Positions 44,741-54,550 of a DNA stretch of 64,000 nt are shown in pieces. The stretch comes from Bretschneidera sinensis. Taxonomy: Eukaryota; Streptophyta; Magnoliopsida; Brassicales; Akaniaceae. How positions within the stretch are numbered: position 1 is the first letter of the stretch; every line of letters starts with the position of its first letter. The notes beneath the pieces are model-generated. The model worked only from the letters and a program-made list of their open reading frames with translations. It had not been told where the DNA came from and searched no databases. The stretch spans positions 24,277,290 through 24,341,289 of the forward strand of contig CM043705.1 in assembly GCA_023935145.1 (NCBI GenBank), in the 5' to 3' direction. The position numbers and the translations under genes were made by a program.

Positions 44741-46154
44741 CTCTTGTAGAGTTGCCTAATGGAGCGAAGGCCATTGGTTGCAAATAGGCTTTTAAGACCA
44801 AGAAAGATTCATTAGGTAACATTGAGAGATACAAAGCGAGACTCGTTACTAAGGGATTTACTCAAAAAGAACGAATCGATTACACAAGGACTTTCTCTCC
44901 TGTATCTAAGAAAGATTCTCTTCGTATTATTTTGGCATTAGTTGCTCATTTTGACCTTGAGCTGCAACAAATGGATGTGAAAACCGCATTTCATAATGGA
45001 GATCTGGAGGAGAAGGTTTATATGAAACAACCTAAAGGTTTCTCCTCTAATGATGGTGAGCATTTGGTTTGCAAGCTTAAGAAATCCATATACGGTTTAA
45101 AACAAGCCTCCCGTCAATGGTATTTTAAATTCTATGAAGCAATTTCTTCATTCGATTTTGTTGAAAACCCCATGGATCAATGTATATACCAAAAGGTCAG
45201 TGGGAGTAAAATTTGTTTTCTTATTTTATATGTGGATGATATTTTACTTGCAACCAATGATAAGGGCTTGCTGGATGAGGTGAAATAATTTCTCTCTAAA
45301 ACTTTTGATATGAAAGATATGGGTGAGGCATCTTATGTCATTGGCATTAAGATCCATAGAGATAGACCTCGAGGTGTTTTAAGTCTGTCACAAGAAACCT
45401 ATATCAACAAAGTTTTAAAGAGATTTCAGAAGATAGATTATTCACCAAGTGTAGCTCCCATTGTGAAGGGTGATATGTTCAATTTGAACCAATGCTTGAA
45501 GAATGATTTTGAGAGGGAATCCGTGAAGAACATTCCATATGCTTCTGCAGTCGGAAGCCTTATGTATGCTTAAGTCTGCACTAGACCTGACATTGCATTT
45601 GCTGTAGGGATGCTAAGGCGATATCAGAGTAACCCAGGTATAGACCACTAGAGAGCTGCAAAGAAAGTAATGAGGTATCTTCAAGGAACAAAAGACTACA
45701 AGCTTATATATAGACAGACAGAAAATCTGTGTGTCTCGGCTACTCTTATTCAGACTTTGCTGGTTGTGTTGATTCACGTAAATCAACATCAAGGTACATT
45801 TTTCTGATGGTTGGTGGAGCTATTTCTTGGAGAAGTGTCAAACAGACATTGACTACTACTTCTACTATGGAAGCCGAGTTCATCGCTTGTTTTGAGGCTA
45901 CTTCACATGGTGTATGGCTTAGGAGTTTCATTTATGGGCTTAGAATCATGGATTCTATATCTAGGCCATTAAGAATTTTCTACGACAATTCACCTGTTGT
46001 CTTTATGGCTAAGAACAATAAAAGTCGAAGTCGAAGTAAACACATCGACATTAAGTATTTAGCCATAAGAGAACGTGTAAAAGAAAGAAAGTGGTCACTG
46101 AACACATTAGCACTGAATTGATGATCGTTGATCTTTTGACTAAAAGCATGCCAC
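44741..46154 (+). pseudogene. Pol of F: reverse transcriptase and RNase H
   Basis: RT begins at ELPNGAKAIGCK, stop, AFKTKKDS (TGG worn to TAG). A long open stretch follows: RLVTKGFTQKERIDYTRTFS, QMDVKTAFHNGDLEEKVYMK, KKSIYGLKQASRQWYFKF, and an intact YVDD box at 45229-45240. Then an in-frame stop after LLDEVK (TAA), PYASAVGSLMYA, stop, CTRPDIAFAV. RNase H after one frameshift: YSDFAGCVDSRKSTS, TTTSTMEAEFIACFEA, NKSRSRSKHIDIKYL. Only a few disruptions in ~470 codons, so F is fairly young. The tail continues beyond the solo LTR. Confidence 0.9.
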
Positions 46155-47493
46155 TGATAGGAGCTTAAATATTCATATTTAAGCCCCTTAATTTACATTT
46201 GTTAAGCTCTTTGTTTACATATTTTATTATGTTTTACTTCATTTTTTTGTTTTCTGTGTTTTTTATAAGCTTGTGAAGAAAAGAAAGCATTTTGAAGCTT
46301 TAAAGGAAGAAAACTGAAGATCTGGAAAGAGCTAGTGCGATCAAGCGCAACATGACTACGATCGAGCGCACAAGCAATCGTGCGCACACATAGAAGGCTC
46401 GAGCGCAGCCATGCGCTCGAGTGCAGAAACATGCGATCGAGCATACGTGCACAGAGAGGCGACAAAACCAGTTTTGGAAAGATTTCTTCCGGACCTATTT
46501 TGGAAATTAGGGTTTCAAGGCACCTTTAGAACCCTATAAATAGACTTGTAAAACACAGAAATAGTATCTCCCTTTTGAGGAGCATATCTCCCTTTTAGTT
46601 TAGTTTTTGTTTGGGGAGGCCGGAGGCCGAACGAGCCCGGAGGAGAGATTGTGGAGATGAATTGATGACTCTTCTCCATAATGTTTTTGGGTTTCTTCTT
46701 TCCTTTGTTATTTTACTTTATGATGTTGTTTAGCATCACAACTATGTGTAATTGATTTTCTAGTAGGGCATGGTTGAATCCCTAATTATGGTTAACCAAT
46801 AATTCAATATTGGTGCCTTTGCAAAATTTATGCTGTGATTCTTAATTTGATTAATGCCTGTGTTTATTTAAATTCCTTATATGTGTGTGTCTGATCAACG
46901 TATGCATATGGTATGGATTAGTTAGTTAAATCAATTTGGATGACCGAGTCTTGGGTTCAACAATAGTAACAAAAGATATCTTATCCGGATTCTTGGGTTA
47001 ATCAACATGGGAAACCGGGAGTGGACCAAGCCCTAGGCCCCGTGTGGTTGTCGATTTCCATAGACCTTATGCTCTCTTAAGGAACAACTCAGTATACACC
47101 ATGCTGAATCCCTTAAGAGAGAAAAGAGTTAGAGTATACACCATGCCTAACTCATTGCTTAGGAAAATCCATAGTCTAAGGAGTGGACCAAACCCTTAGG
47201 TTGATAACCAGTAGGTATTCATAGCATGAGTAGAGCATTAGCATATTGTTTTGTTGGGGTAGCATGATTAGTGGTGGATACCAAGTCCTAACGCCTTTAT
47301 CATTATCATCTAAACTCAATATTTATTCCCATCATCTATTTTTACTTTGTGAAATTAATTCTAAATCGAAATTCACCAATGCCTGTGGAAATGATCTCGC
47401 ACTTGCACACTATGCTACTATAGACCTTGTGCACTTGCAAGTAAAACAAGTACGATTATTCGTATATTTATTTAGGTAGATAATCGCACAACA
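46155..47493 (+). repeat. Solo LTR (~1.34 kb) inserted in F
   Basis: It starts TGATAGGAGC and ends CGCACAACA. Flanks gccac/accac form a 5-bp duplication with one mismatch. It splits the end of F pol, which resumes VKFKDHIEKMGL at about 47501. No gag, pol or primer site is inside. A TATA box (CTATAAATAG, 46534-46543) and a CpG-rich block with repeated GATCGAGCGC and CTCGAGCGC motifs (46340-46450) fit a gypsy-type LTR. Confidence 0.75.
46534..46543 (+). promoter_or_regulatory. TATA box of the solo LTR
   Basis: CTATAAATAG lies about 90 bp after the CpG-rich palindrome block; likely the U3 promoter of the source element. Confidence 0.5.
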
Positions 47494-47835
47494 ACCACTT
47501 GTGAAATTCAAGGATCATATAGAGAAAATGGGACTTGGTTCCATTTTGTAATTGTATACATACAGTTTATTAATGAAACTCTTATATATTTTGATGTTTT
47601 CTCATATTCATGTGCACCTTAATTTCTTTGAGAAAATTCAACTGTATAAGACCAAGAATAAACATAGGGTTTATTCATTAAGAAATGTTGCCACATGAAG
47701 AATAATACTTGAGGAACTAAATGCATCGTAATACATGGAAGGTAATACTCACTCTTAGAGGACTTATTGCCATGATTAATGTATTTACTTCTTAAAATAT
47801 AAACAATGGGATTAAGTTGGGTTAAATGTATTGAC

Positions 47836-47847
47836 CTAGTGGGAGAA
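47836..47847 (+). other. Polypurine tract of F
   Basis: CTAGTGGGAGAA directly before the LTR start TGTAACTAATCC, the usual copia arrangement. Confidence 0.75.
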
Positions 47848-48214
47848 TGTAACTAATCCATTTATGGTCCATGTTCAACCTTTTGACTACCTCAACCTTT
47901 TGGCTACCCATGAACCTTTTGGCTACCCATTGATTGTGGTAACAAATGTATGGAATACGGACGGACGTTCTTGATGGGAGAACAAGTATAAATACAAGTT
48001 TGGTCCCTAGACTCGAGACTACTCATTTTTCTTTCATACACCATCAAATTGGAGAGTTCTGATAGTCTAGAAGTACCAATACCGAGAGAATAGCAGATTG
48101 TGTAAGTAAAAAGCTTCAATGGCCGGAGGTATGTTTACGGTCCATATAATTCCGCATTTGATCTATATGCTATTTAAATTGTTTAGCATGTTTAGATTAT
48201 ATTTAAGTTTTACA
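47848..48214 (+). repeat. 3' LTR of F
   Basis: 367 bp, TGTAACTAAT to GTTTTACA. A short repeat AACCTTTTGRCTAC occurs three times near 47876-47926. Confidence 0.78.
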
Positions 48215-49262
48215 ATTTTCACAACTCACATTCTACAGTACGGACGTGCTGGTACTCTTGGCTCGTCCACGAGACATGTATTATACACTTTCGACCCTAA
48301 ACCTACTAATTGTTAACGGTTTGAATAGAAAACTCTCGTTTTCTCACAAAACCCAAACCAGTGGTTCAAATTTGATTAGACATATTTTCACAACCCACAT
48401 TCAATGGTACGAGCGTGCCGATACTCTTGGCTCGTCCATAGGATGAGTATTTTACATTTTCGACCATAAACCCACTAAGTGTTAACAATTTGAACCTAAA
48501 ACTCTCACTTTTTCTCACAAAACCCAAATCGGTGGACCGAATTCGATTACATTTATTCCCATAACTCATGTTATATAGTACAGGCGTACCAATACTCCTG
48601 GCTCATCCATGGAATGAGTATTTTATATTTTTTTATCCTAAACTCACTAAGTGTTAACGATTTGAACCTAAAACTCTCACTTTTTTTCTCACAAAACCCG
48701 AACCGGTGGTCCAAATTCGATTACACTTGTTCCCAAAACTGACATTCTATGATACGAACATATTGGTACTCCTAGCTCGTCCAAGGGATGAGCATTTTAT
48801 ATTTTCGACCCTAAACCCACTAAGTATTAATGGTTTGAACCTAAAACTCACTTTTTTCTCACAAAACCCAAAGTAGTGGTCCAAATTCTATTAGACTTGT
48901 TCCCACAACTCACACTCTATGGTACGGATGTATCGGTACTCCCAACTCGTCCACGGGATGATTATTTTATATTTTTTACCCTAAATCCACTAAGTATTAA
49001 CAGTTTGAACCTAAACTCTCACTGTATCTCACAAAACTCGAACCAGTGGTCTAAATTCGATTACACATGTTCCGATAACTCACATTCAATGGTACGGATG
49101 TGCCGGTACTACTGGCTCATCCATGGGACAAGTATTTCATATTTTTTACTCTAAACCAACTAAGTGTTACAGTTTGAACCTAAAACTCTCATTTTTTCTT
49201 ACAAAACCCAAACCAGTGGTCCGAATTCGATTAGACTTGTTCTCACAACTCGCATTCTATAG
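48215..49262. repeat. ~170 bp satellite-like tandem array, right block
   Basis: CTCACATTCT-type starts near 48225, 48394, 48565, 48739, 48909, 49079 and 49249, with period 169-174 bp. Monomer and orientation are the same as in the left block. It begins mid-monomer at the F LTR and passes at 49262 into the CACTA-like subterminal region. Confidence 0.9.
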
Positions 49263-49510
49263 TATAAATGTGTAGATAATATTAAAAAGCTATCTGTGAT
49301 GGACATATGTCTATCACAAATAATGTTAAAAATTATTAAAAAAATAAACAAAAATATTGAATTTAAATTTTTTTTAAATTGCGACGGAATATTTTGTATT
49401 TGCAATGGTACCATATGTGACAAAATTCTGTTGTAGATACGTATTTTCAGCAAGGGAAACTAATCTCTCGCTGAAAATCCAATGCAAATACTTGTTTTTC
49501 TTGTTGTAGT
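49263..49510. repeat. Right CACTA-like subterminal and terminal region
   Basis: It contains CTGTGATGGACATATGTCTA, GCGACGGAATATTTTG, a perfect inverted pair ATTTTCAGC...GCTGAAAAT (about 49442-49479), and the end CTTGTTTTTCTTGTTGTAGT, whose reverse complement starts ACTACAACAAG. This is the style of plant CACTA ends. Confidence 0.55.
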
Positions 49511-50109
49511 ACATAAAATGATGGTTAAGTGGGGTATCCGAATTACATATCTCGTGACAAGAACACCAGCCATTCTTATTTTGATTAATTATCTTAGTCA
49601 TTTTTTTTGTTTTTTGGTTTTCATAACACCTTTCCCTTTGTTTTAATAACATAAAATTAAATAAAAGAAAAAGGAAGGACGGTAGATCATTTGGCATTAA
49701 TACTTTTCCATTTGTGACAAGTACCTACTAGAGGTAATTGGTATTAGCAAAGCTATAAAAATAGTTAGTTAATTATCTTAATATTTGATATTTTAGATAA
49801 GAGCTAATTATGAGTGATCTATAAGAGTTAACAGTATTAGTCATGATTATTAAAGCTTTTTTTTCTTTTCAACTTGAATTTGCATGCTTAAAAAAAATTG
49901 AATTAGATAGCGACCCAATATCAAAATAATAAAATATATATTCAAAGGGTTACTAATTTGAGTTGGGTTATATAAAATTAAACCTACGATCCAACTTAAA
50001 TTGCCGATTTCAGTATTTTTTCGACACAAACTCAAAAACCCAATTCAATCCAACTCATTATACCAATTTATATTGGTTTGTCGATCGGTTTTGTTGCTCA
50101 CCCCTAATG

Positions 50110-50152
50110 TCAAGTACAAGAATGTTTCAATCCCTAGGGTTCTTGTACTTGA
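50110..50152. repeat. Perfect 13-bp inverted repeat
   Basis: The arms TCAAGTACAAGAA and TTCTTGTACTTGA are exact complements around a 17-nt loop. It could be a MITE scar or a transcript hairpin. Confidence 0.8.
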
Positions 50153-50887
50153 TTTTTATTGGAGCACTACTGCAATTATGAATCCAAAGGCTTTGAATGT
50201 TTCAAATATTTTGTTATTTACTTTTTTTTGGGTTTTTTATTTTGTATGAATAATAGTAAATTTGAATGTCACAAAAAACTTCTAAAAGAAAAAAAAAAAA
50301 AAGGGTTACTCGCGAACATGCTTGTCGTATATAGGTCGGGTAAAGGATCAACATTTCATGACTCCTTTAGAATCTATCCATATTTATCTGCATTAACTTG
50401 ACCCATCATATAATGCCCCTCCCACGCCTGATTTAGTCGATTGCTTGATTGACACTTTTAGTGCACGTGTCGCTCAAACTATTATTTAAAATGTTATGAA
50501 TATAAATTTTGATTATAATGTTTAATTATATAATTATGAAAATTATGAACATATTATGCACGCTTTGTTCACGTGCTATGCACATTTTGTGCATGTACTG
50601 CTCAAGCAAGGTATATATATGATTAAATGAAAATTAATCATCGTTTTTACTAATAAAAAAAAGGATGATCATTGCTTTGAAAAATTGAGAGTATGACTCC
50701 CAAAAGAAGTTGTGTAATTATGAAGTGTCTTACTATCCAGTTGACCCTATGGGTGATTGATCAAGACCAAACCAACACTCCAAATTGATTTGGTTGTGGC
50801 ACAAGTTGTATCCGGACACTATACATGAATTGCCGATGTTGTCCTGGCTGCTCCAACAACAGTCCAAGATAATATTATATCAAGATT

Positions 50888-51018
50888 AAAGAAGGAAATT
50901 ATAGGGAAATGTTATTATCAGAAATGACAGGATTACATTTATTGGAGATGGAATGCGAAAAACAATCATCTCTAGAAATAAAAGCTAAGGAAACAGAGGC
51001 TACGAGAAAAGCATCAAA
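50888..51018 (+). pseudogene. Possible captured exon fragment, helical protein
   Basis: An open stretch reads KIKEGNYREMLLSEM, LHLLEMECEKQSSLEIKAKE and ATRKASKHMAQLC and ends beside a donor-like GTATGC. The heptad-like, charged composition suggests a coiled coil. I do not recognise the family, and no other exon is visible nearby. It may be chance. Confidence 0.2.
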
Positions 51019-52459
51019 ACATATGGCACAACTATGTAGGTATGCTAGTATGCTGACTTTATTCTTTTGGGTTATTAAATATAGTATGTATGAAATTTTA
51101 TTCATATATGGCTTCTTAGGGAAATTTTTAATTCAGAGATGGTTACATTTTTTTTTTTTATAAGGATAAGTGGTGTTGGCTTTACTACACTGGATGTAAC
51201 ATTTGAAGATACAATCTGACCAACAATAGCATGAAAGTATACCTGAGGAGTGATGTAAACTACGTCTTCAATCAGTATGGATTCCTTGATTATCAAGATA
51301 TCTTATACGCTAAAAATGAAAGAAAATTTATGAGGAATGTGAAATATGTGGCACAGTCGATTTTATTTTGGGGATTGATGCGAGTGTAACATTTACGTTC
51401 GAGATCCCCTTATGGGGCAATCCAACTCACTATACAAGGAAGGGAATCGCCTAAAACCGAAAGATGGGTAATAATTCGTAACTATATAATCACAATTGTA
51501 GATTAAATTATCAGGGATGGCCTTGACAAAACTACTCTAGAACTATAATCATGCTTACTTTTCTTGACAATATTATAGATCCTAGGGGTGGTTAGAGTGG
51601 GAAGGAAACATGGTGGACACGATATACTGTGCTGAAACCTTGAACAGCGAACAAGGCACTAATACTACATGAAGAGTCTAGTGGCTGAGATATAGGATTC
51701 TTATTACTTAATAGCTCAGACGCTATAATGTGTCTACCGTGCGAAACTTCATTACAAGGGCATAATGGATTCCCTCCATTGGAATCCCATTTTTCTCAGA
51801 TTTAATATGACAACATAATTCATTCAATTTTTCTCCGCTTTAATATGACAACATAATTCATTACATCCTCACTTGCAACTTCAATGTAGAATAATTAAGA
51901 TAGTATTTTTTTTCCTTAAAGTTTGTTTGGAATTGACAGATTGTTGAAGAAATTATCGAATTTATCACTTTAATCAACATCATATTATAACTAGTTACTT
52001 AAAAATGGATTTATGAAATAAGAGGTTTTGTGTTTGGATAACAAGTATATATTGAAGTTATATATAAGCACAGAATGTTTTTGGTACAACTTTAAAATGC
52101 CAAAATGACTAGAAAGGGCATGGAGGAATTAGTGAGTACATTTTTCTTTGTTAAGCAGATTTTTTTTTCAATGTAATTTTATAAAAATAGTTTTTAACTT
52201 ATTAAAATATAAATTGATTTGTATATCACATTATTATATATGTATTAATTAATAATTTCACAAACTTGATAATATAAAAATATTAATGTCTAACAAAGTT
52301 ATTCTGTATTTGACATAGAAAAGAAATTATATTAATTTCTCAAGTAGTATGTGAATTAAGATACATGCTATCACACACTATAACTCTTTAAGACTTTTGC
52401 GAAATATCAAAAAAAGAAAAAATAGTTCTTATCGAAGCTAATAACAGAGGATTTTTTAT

Positions 52460-52461
<2 letters not shown>

Positions 52462-52497
<36 letters not shown>

Positions 52498-52574
52498 AAC
52501 AAACTTCGGTCCAATACGTTATATATTTTTTAAAATATGTATAATTTAATATATATATATATATATATATATAT
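52462..52574. repeat. Two (TA)n microsatellites
   Basis: TA runs at about 52462-52494 and 52548-52574, separated by AT-rich sequence. Confidence 0.9.
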
Positions 52575-52690
52575 TTAAAGATACTATCAAATCTGAAATA
52601 GTGTATCGAAACAGTAAGAAACCGAAATGTCCCATTTAAATAGTTAAACTGACATGTTGTTCAGCACGAAATTTATAAATTTAGTTCACT
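52510..52690. repeat. Diverged dispersed repeat, copy 2
   Basis: Counterpart of 1690-1840, likewise lying beside TA-rich sequence. Similarity is patchy and judged by eye. Confidence 0.35.
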
Positions 52691-53678
52691 TGCCTTTTTA
52701 AGTGAGTGGCTTTTGTTTTTTTCCTTTACTATGTGGCATTAATTTTTATATTTACATTCTTGATTTGATAGTAATGTACCTAATTAATCATCTTAAGATT
52801 AGAAAAAAATAACTACTACTTACATATCATCAACGGTTTATCTTTTGATGAATATTCATGTATGTAAATCTACTAGGAGAGAGAACGGATTCAATGGATT
52901 GATTATTAAATTCCTATATATTACTATAAATAAGACAACGTCAAGTTGTTATTATTAAATATTTTACTTAACATATTGGACAGTTTATATCTATAGTAAA
53001 TAAAACATAACTATTTTTTGTGCAACTTTCATGGCATAGTGTCAAGCAGAAAAATATTAAAATAAAGTTATCTTAGTTTCAATGTTTATTTTTTAGCACA
53101 AACATAACACTATCGCATTAAATTGGAAGAAACTTTTCTTAATTTATTAGATGGAATTCTAATGTGAAAAAATATATGCATATGAGAGAATAAAAATGTG
53201 ATTATTATAATTAGATATAAAAAAATAATTTGAAAACAAATTAGTGAATAGCACCTGATAAAAAATTAGTTTATTTTAAAATTAAGTTATACAAGGAGGG
53301 TAATCCTCTCACATACCCCACCATAGCACAAGATCTTGGTTTTCCCAATTTGATGCAGAAAATGAAGAGAAAATTCGGTCACATCCCAACTATTAAGGAG
53401 CAAAAGTCCTTCAGACATAGAAGATTGCATGAACACGGCTTGATAGACATGAATGGACACTAATATGATTTAAAAACTTCATCTCTAAAGTCTTAGGCTC
53501 AAACCATATGTAAGTCACTTATATTTTATTATTTCTTTCATATGTAGAATAACTCATGTGTAGATATCCCAACACCAACCATTATGTTCTAAAGGTAGTA
53601 TATATCATGCCACATCAGCAATATTTCTATTTTTTTAAACATCAACATTATTTTTAACTATTAAATACTTTTTTTTCG

Positions 53679-53940
53679 TTTATATCTAGGTGCCTCTCTT
53701 TTCCCCTCTCTTTTTCTAGAGTCGTAAAAATAGATGAAGAAAAAACAACCATGCCAAGCCTAATGTAAAAACTTTTATTAAAAACATTTTAGGAAATGGG
53801 CAAAAAATTCATATTTGGTTTGACGATTGGCATCAAACAGGATCTCTCTTCTAAATCACTATAGTTTTAGGATCAAAGGAAAAATGAAATTCATTTTATT
53901 TTTCAAAAAATTGAAACATTTTTTATTTAAAAATGAACTT
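53679..53940. repeat. Dispersed repeat R, copy 2
   Basis: It matches 38473-38760 in order and stops where element E begins. E therefore inserted within this repeat, or the repeat ends there by chance. Confidence 0.7.
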
Positions 53941-53979
53941 GATGGAGCCCACAATACCCTCATCCAATAGGACGTCGAC

Positions 53980-54050
53980 ACGTGGGGTCTTCCATCACCA
54001 TTAGGATGTCGACACGTGTCCAGACTCTGTAACATGACAAGGCACACGTG
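53980..54050 (+). promoter_or_regulatory. Cluster of three G-boxes in the E LTR
   Basis: CACGTG at 53980-53985, 54013-54018 and 54045-54050, with a further CCACGTCA at 54073-54080. The first two sit in a duplicated GGAYGTCGACACGTG. G-boxes with ACGTGG/ACGTGT flanks are bound by plant bZIP and bHLH factors (ABA, stress and light responses). They lie 170-240 bp before the TATA box, as in a U3 enhancer. Confidence 0.7.
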
Positions 54051-54216
54051 GAACGGGCAAATCACGCCATTGCCACGTCAAAGCACAATCAGCGGACCTA
54101 AACCCCTCTGAAACACACGACCCTCTGAGCACACAACTAAGACCTAACTTCAGAAGCCCGAAATCACAGGGATGAAGCCATCCCTGCCCCACATGGCTGA
54201 CCTCCACTCAGAATAC

Positions 54217-54226
54217 TATAAATAGC
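54217..54226 (+). promoter_or_regulatory. TATA box of the E LTR
   Basis: CTATAAATAG; the transcript start is expected near 54250. Confidence 0.65.
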
Positions 54227-54474
54227 CTGAGGTATGTAAGTTCAAGACACTTCTTTTTCGCTTCACAAACACATGAGAAAAAATCCACATTAGTCTGCTA
54301 CTTAAAATTAGCCCTTGGCCTTTCTTAAGCCCTCATCCTAACTAGGGTGTCGGAGCGCCCTCGGAGGCCTCCCCCTCCCCTCCTTCCGTGGGCCCCCAAG
54401 TTCACTACTATTTACTTGTGCAGATCCCGAAAAGTCAACTTTGAGTCAGGAATGTTCCCTCGACATCAACAGAT

Positions 54475-54493
54475 TGTCGCCGTCCGTGGGAAA
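54475..54493 (+). other. Primer-binding site of E
   Basis: TGTCGCCGTCCGTGGGAA resembles the TGGCGCCGTCTGTGGGAA-type site of many plant gypsy elements, with a G-to-T change near its start. The tRNA is not the initiator-Met type used by A and B. Confidence 0.65.
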
Positions 54494-54550
54494 CCACCAT
54501 CTCTCGCTAACAGTAAAAGTGAAAAAGTATAAAAGAACTCATCTGTTGCA

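Larger units (their letters stand above)
44741..48214 (+). mobile_element. 5'-truncated Ty1/copia element F with a solo LTR inside
   Basis: It contains RT and RNase H (44741-46154), an inserted solo LTR (46155-47493), the last codons, a purine tract (47836-47847) and a 3' LTR (47848-48214). Its 3' LTR end is followed by satellite monomer sequence, so F inserted into the ~170 bp array. The 5' part is lost at the junction with B3. Confidence 0.85.
13974..49510. mobile_element. Probable CACTA (En/Spm) element or remnant, swollen by nested insertions
   Basis: The left end reads CTACAACAAAATTAGG (13974) and the right end, in reverse complement, ACTACAACAAGAAAAAC (ending 49510). These share CTACAACAA, close to the CACTACAAG-type termini of plant CACTA elements. 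Both subterminal regions hold short inverted motifs built on CTGTGATGGA. Between them are a decayed TNP2 transposase and ~170 bp satellite arrays at both sides. The terminal CACTA letters are degenerate and no clear 3-bp duplication is seen. The two ends may belong to different elements, so the span is a hypothesis. Confidence 0.42.
49511..53678. other. AT-rich intergenic stretch with no clear gene
   Basis: It holds a 13-bp hairpin (50110-50152), a possible exon scrap (50888-51018), a duplicated AATATGACAACATAATTCAT (about 51807 and 51840), two (TA)n runs, a diverged repeat (52510-52690), and a 58-codon stretch open to a TAA (53291-53464) that I do not recognise. The rest shows nothing I can name. 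Confidence 0.5.
53941..54471 (+). repeat. 5' LTR of E
   Basis: 531 bp, from TGATGGAGCC to GACATCAACA, followed by the primer site. It carries three CACGTG boxes and a TATA box. Confidence 0.85.

Noticed and set aside
45746..45931. Minus-strand open frame opposite the F RNase H
   Set aside because: The plus strand carries clear RNase H motifs (DSRKSTS, TMEAEFIACFEA); the minus frame is a shadow.
53291..53464. 58-codon stretch open to a TAA (YKEGNPLTYPTIAQDLGF and on) as a host gene
   Set aside because: No start codon at its head, no neighbouring exon and no family I recognise; noted only as part of the 49511-53678 stretch.
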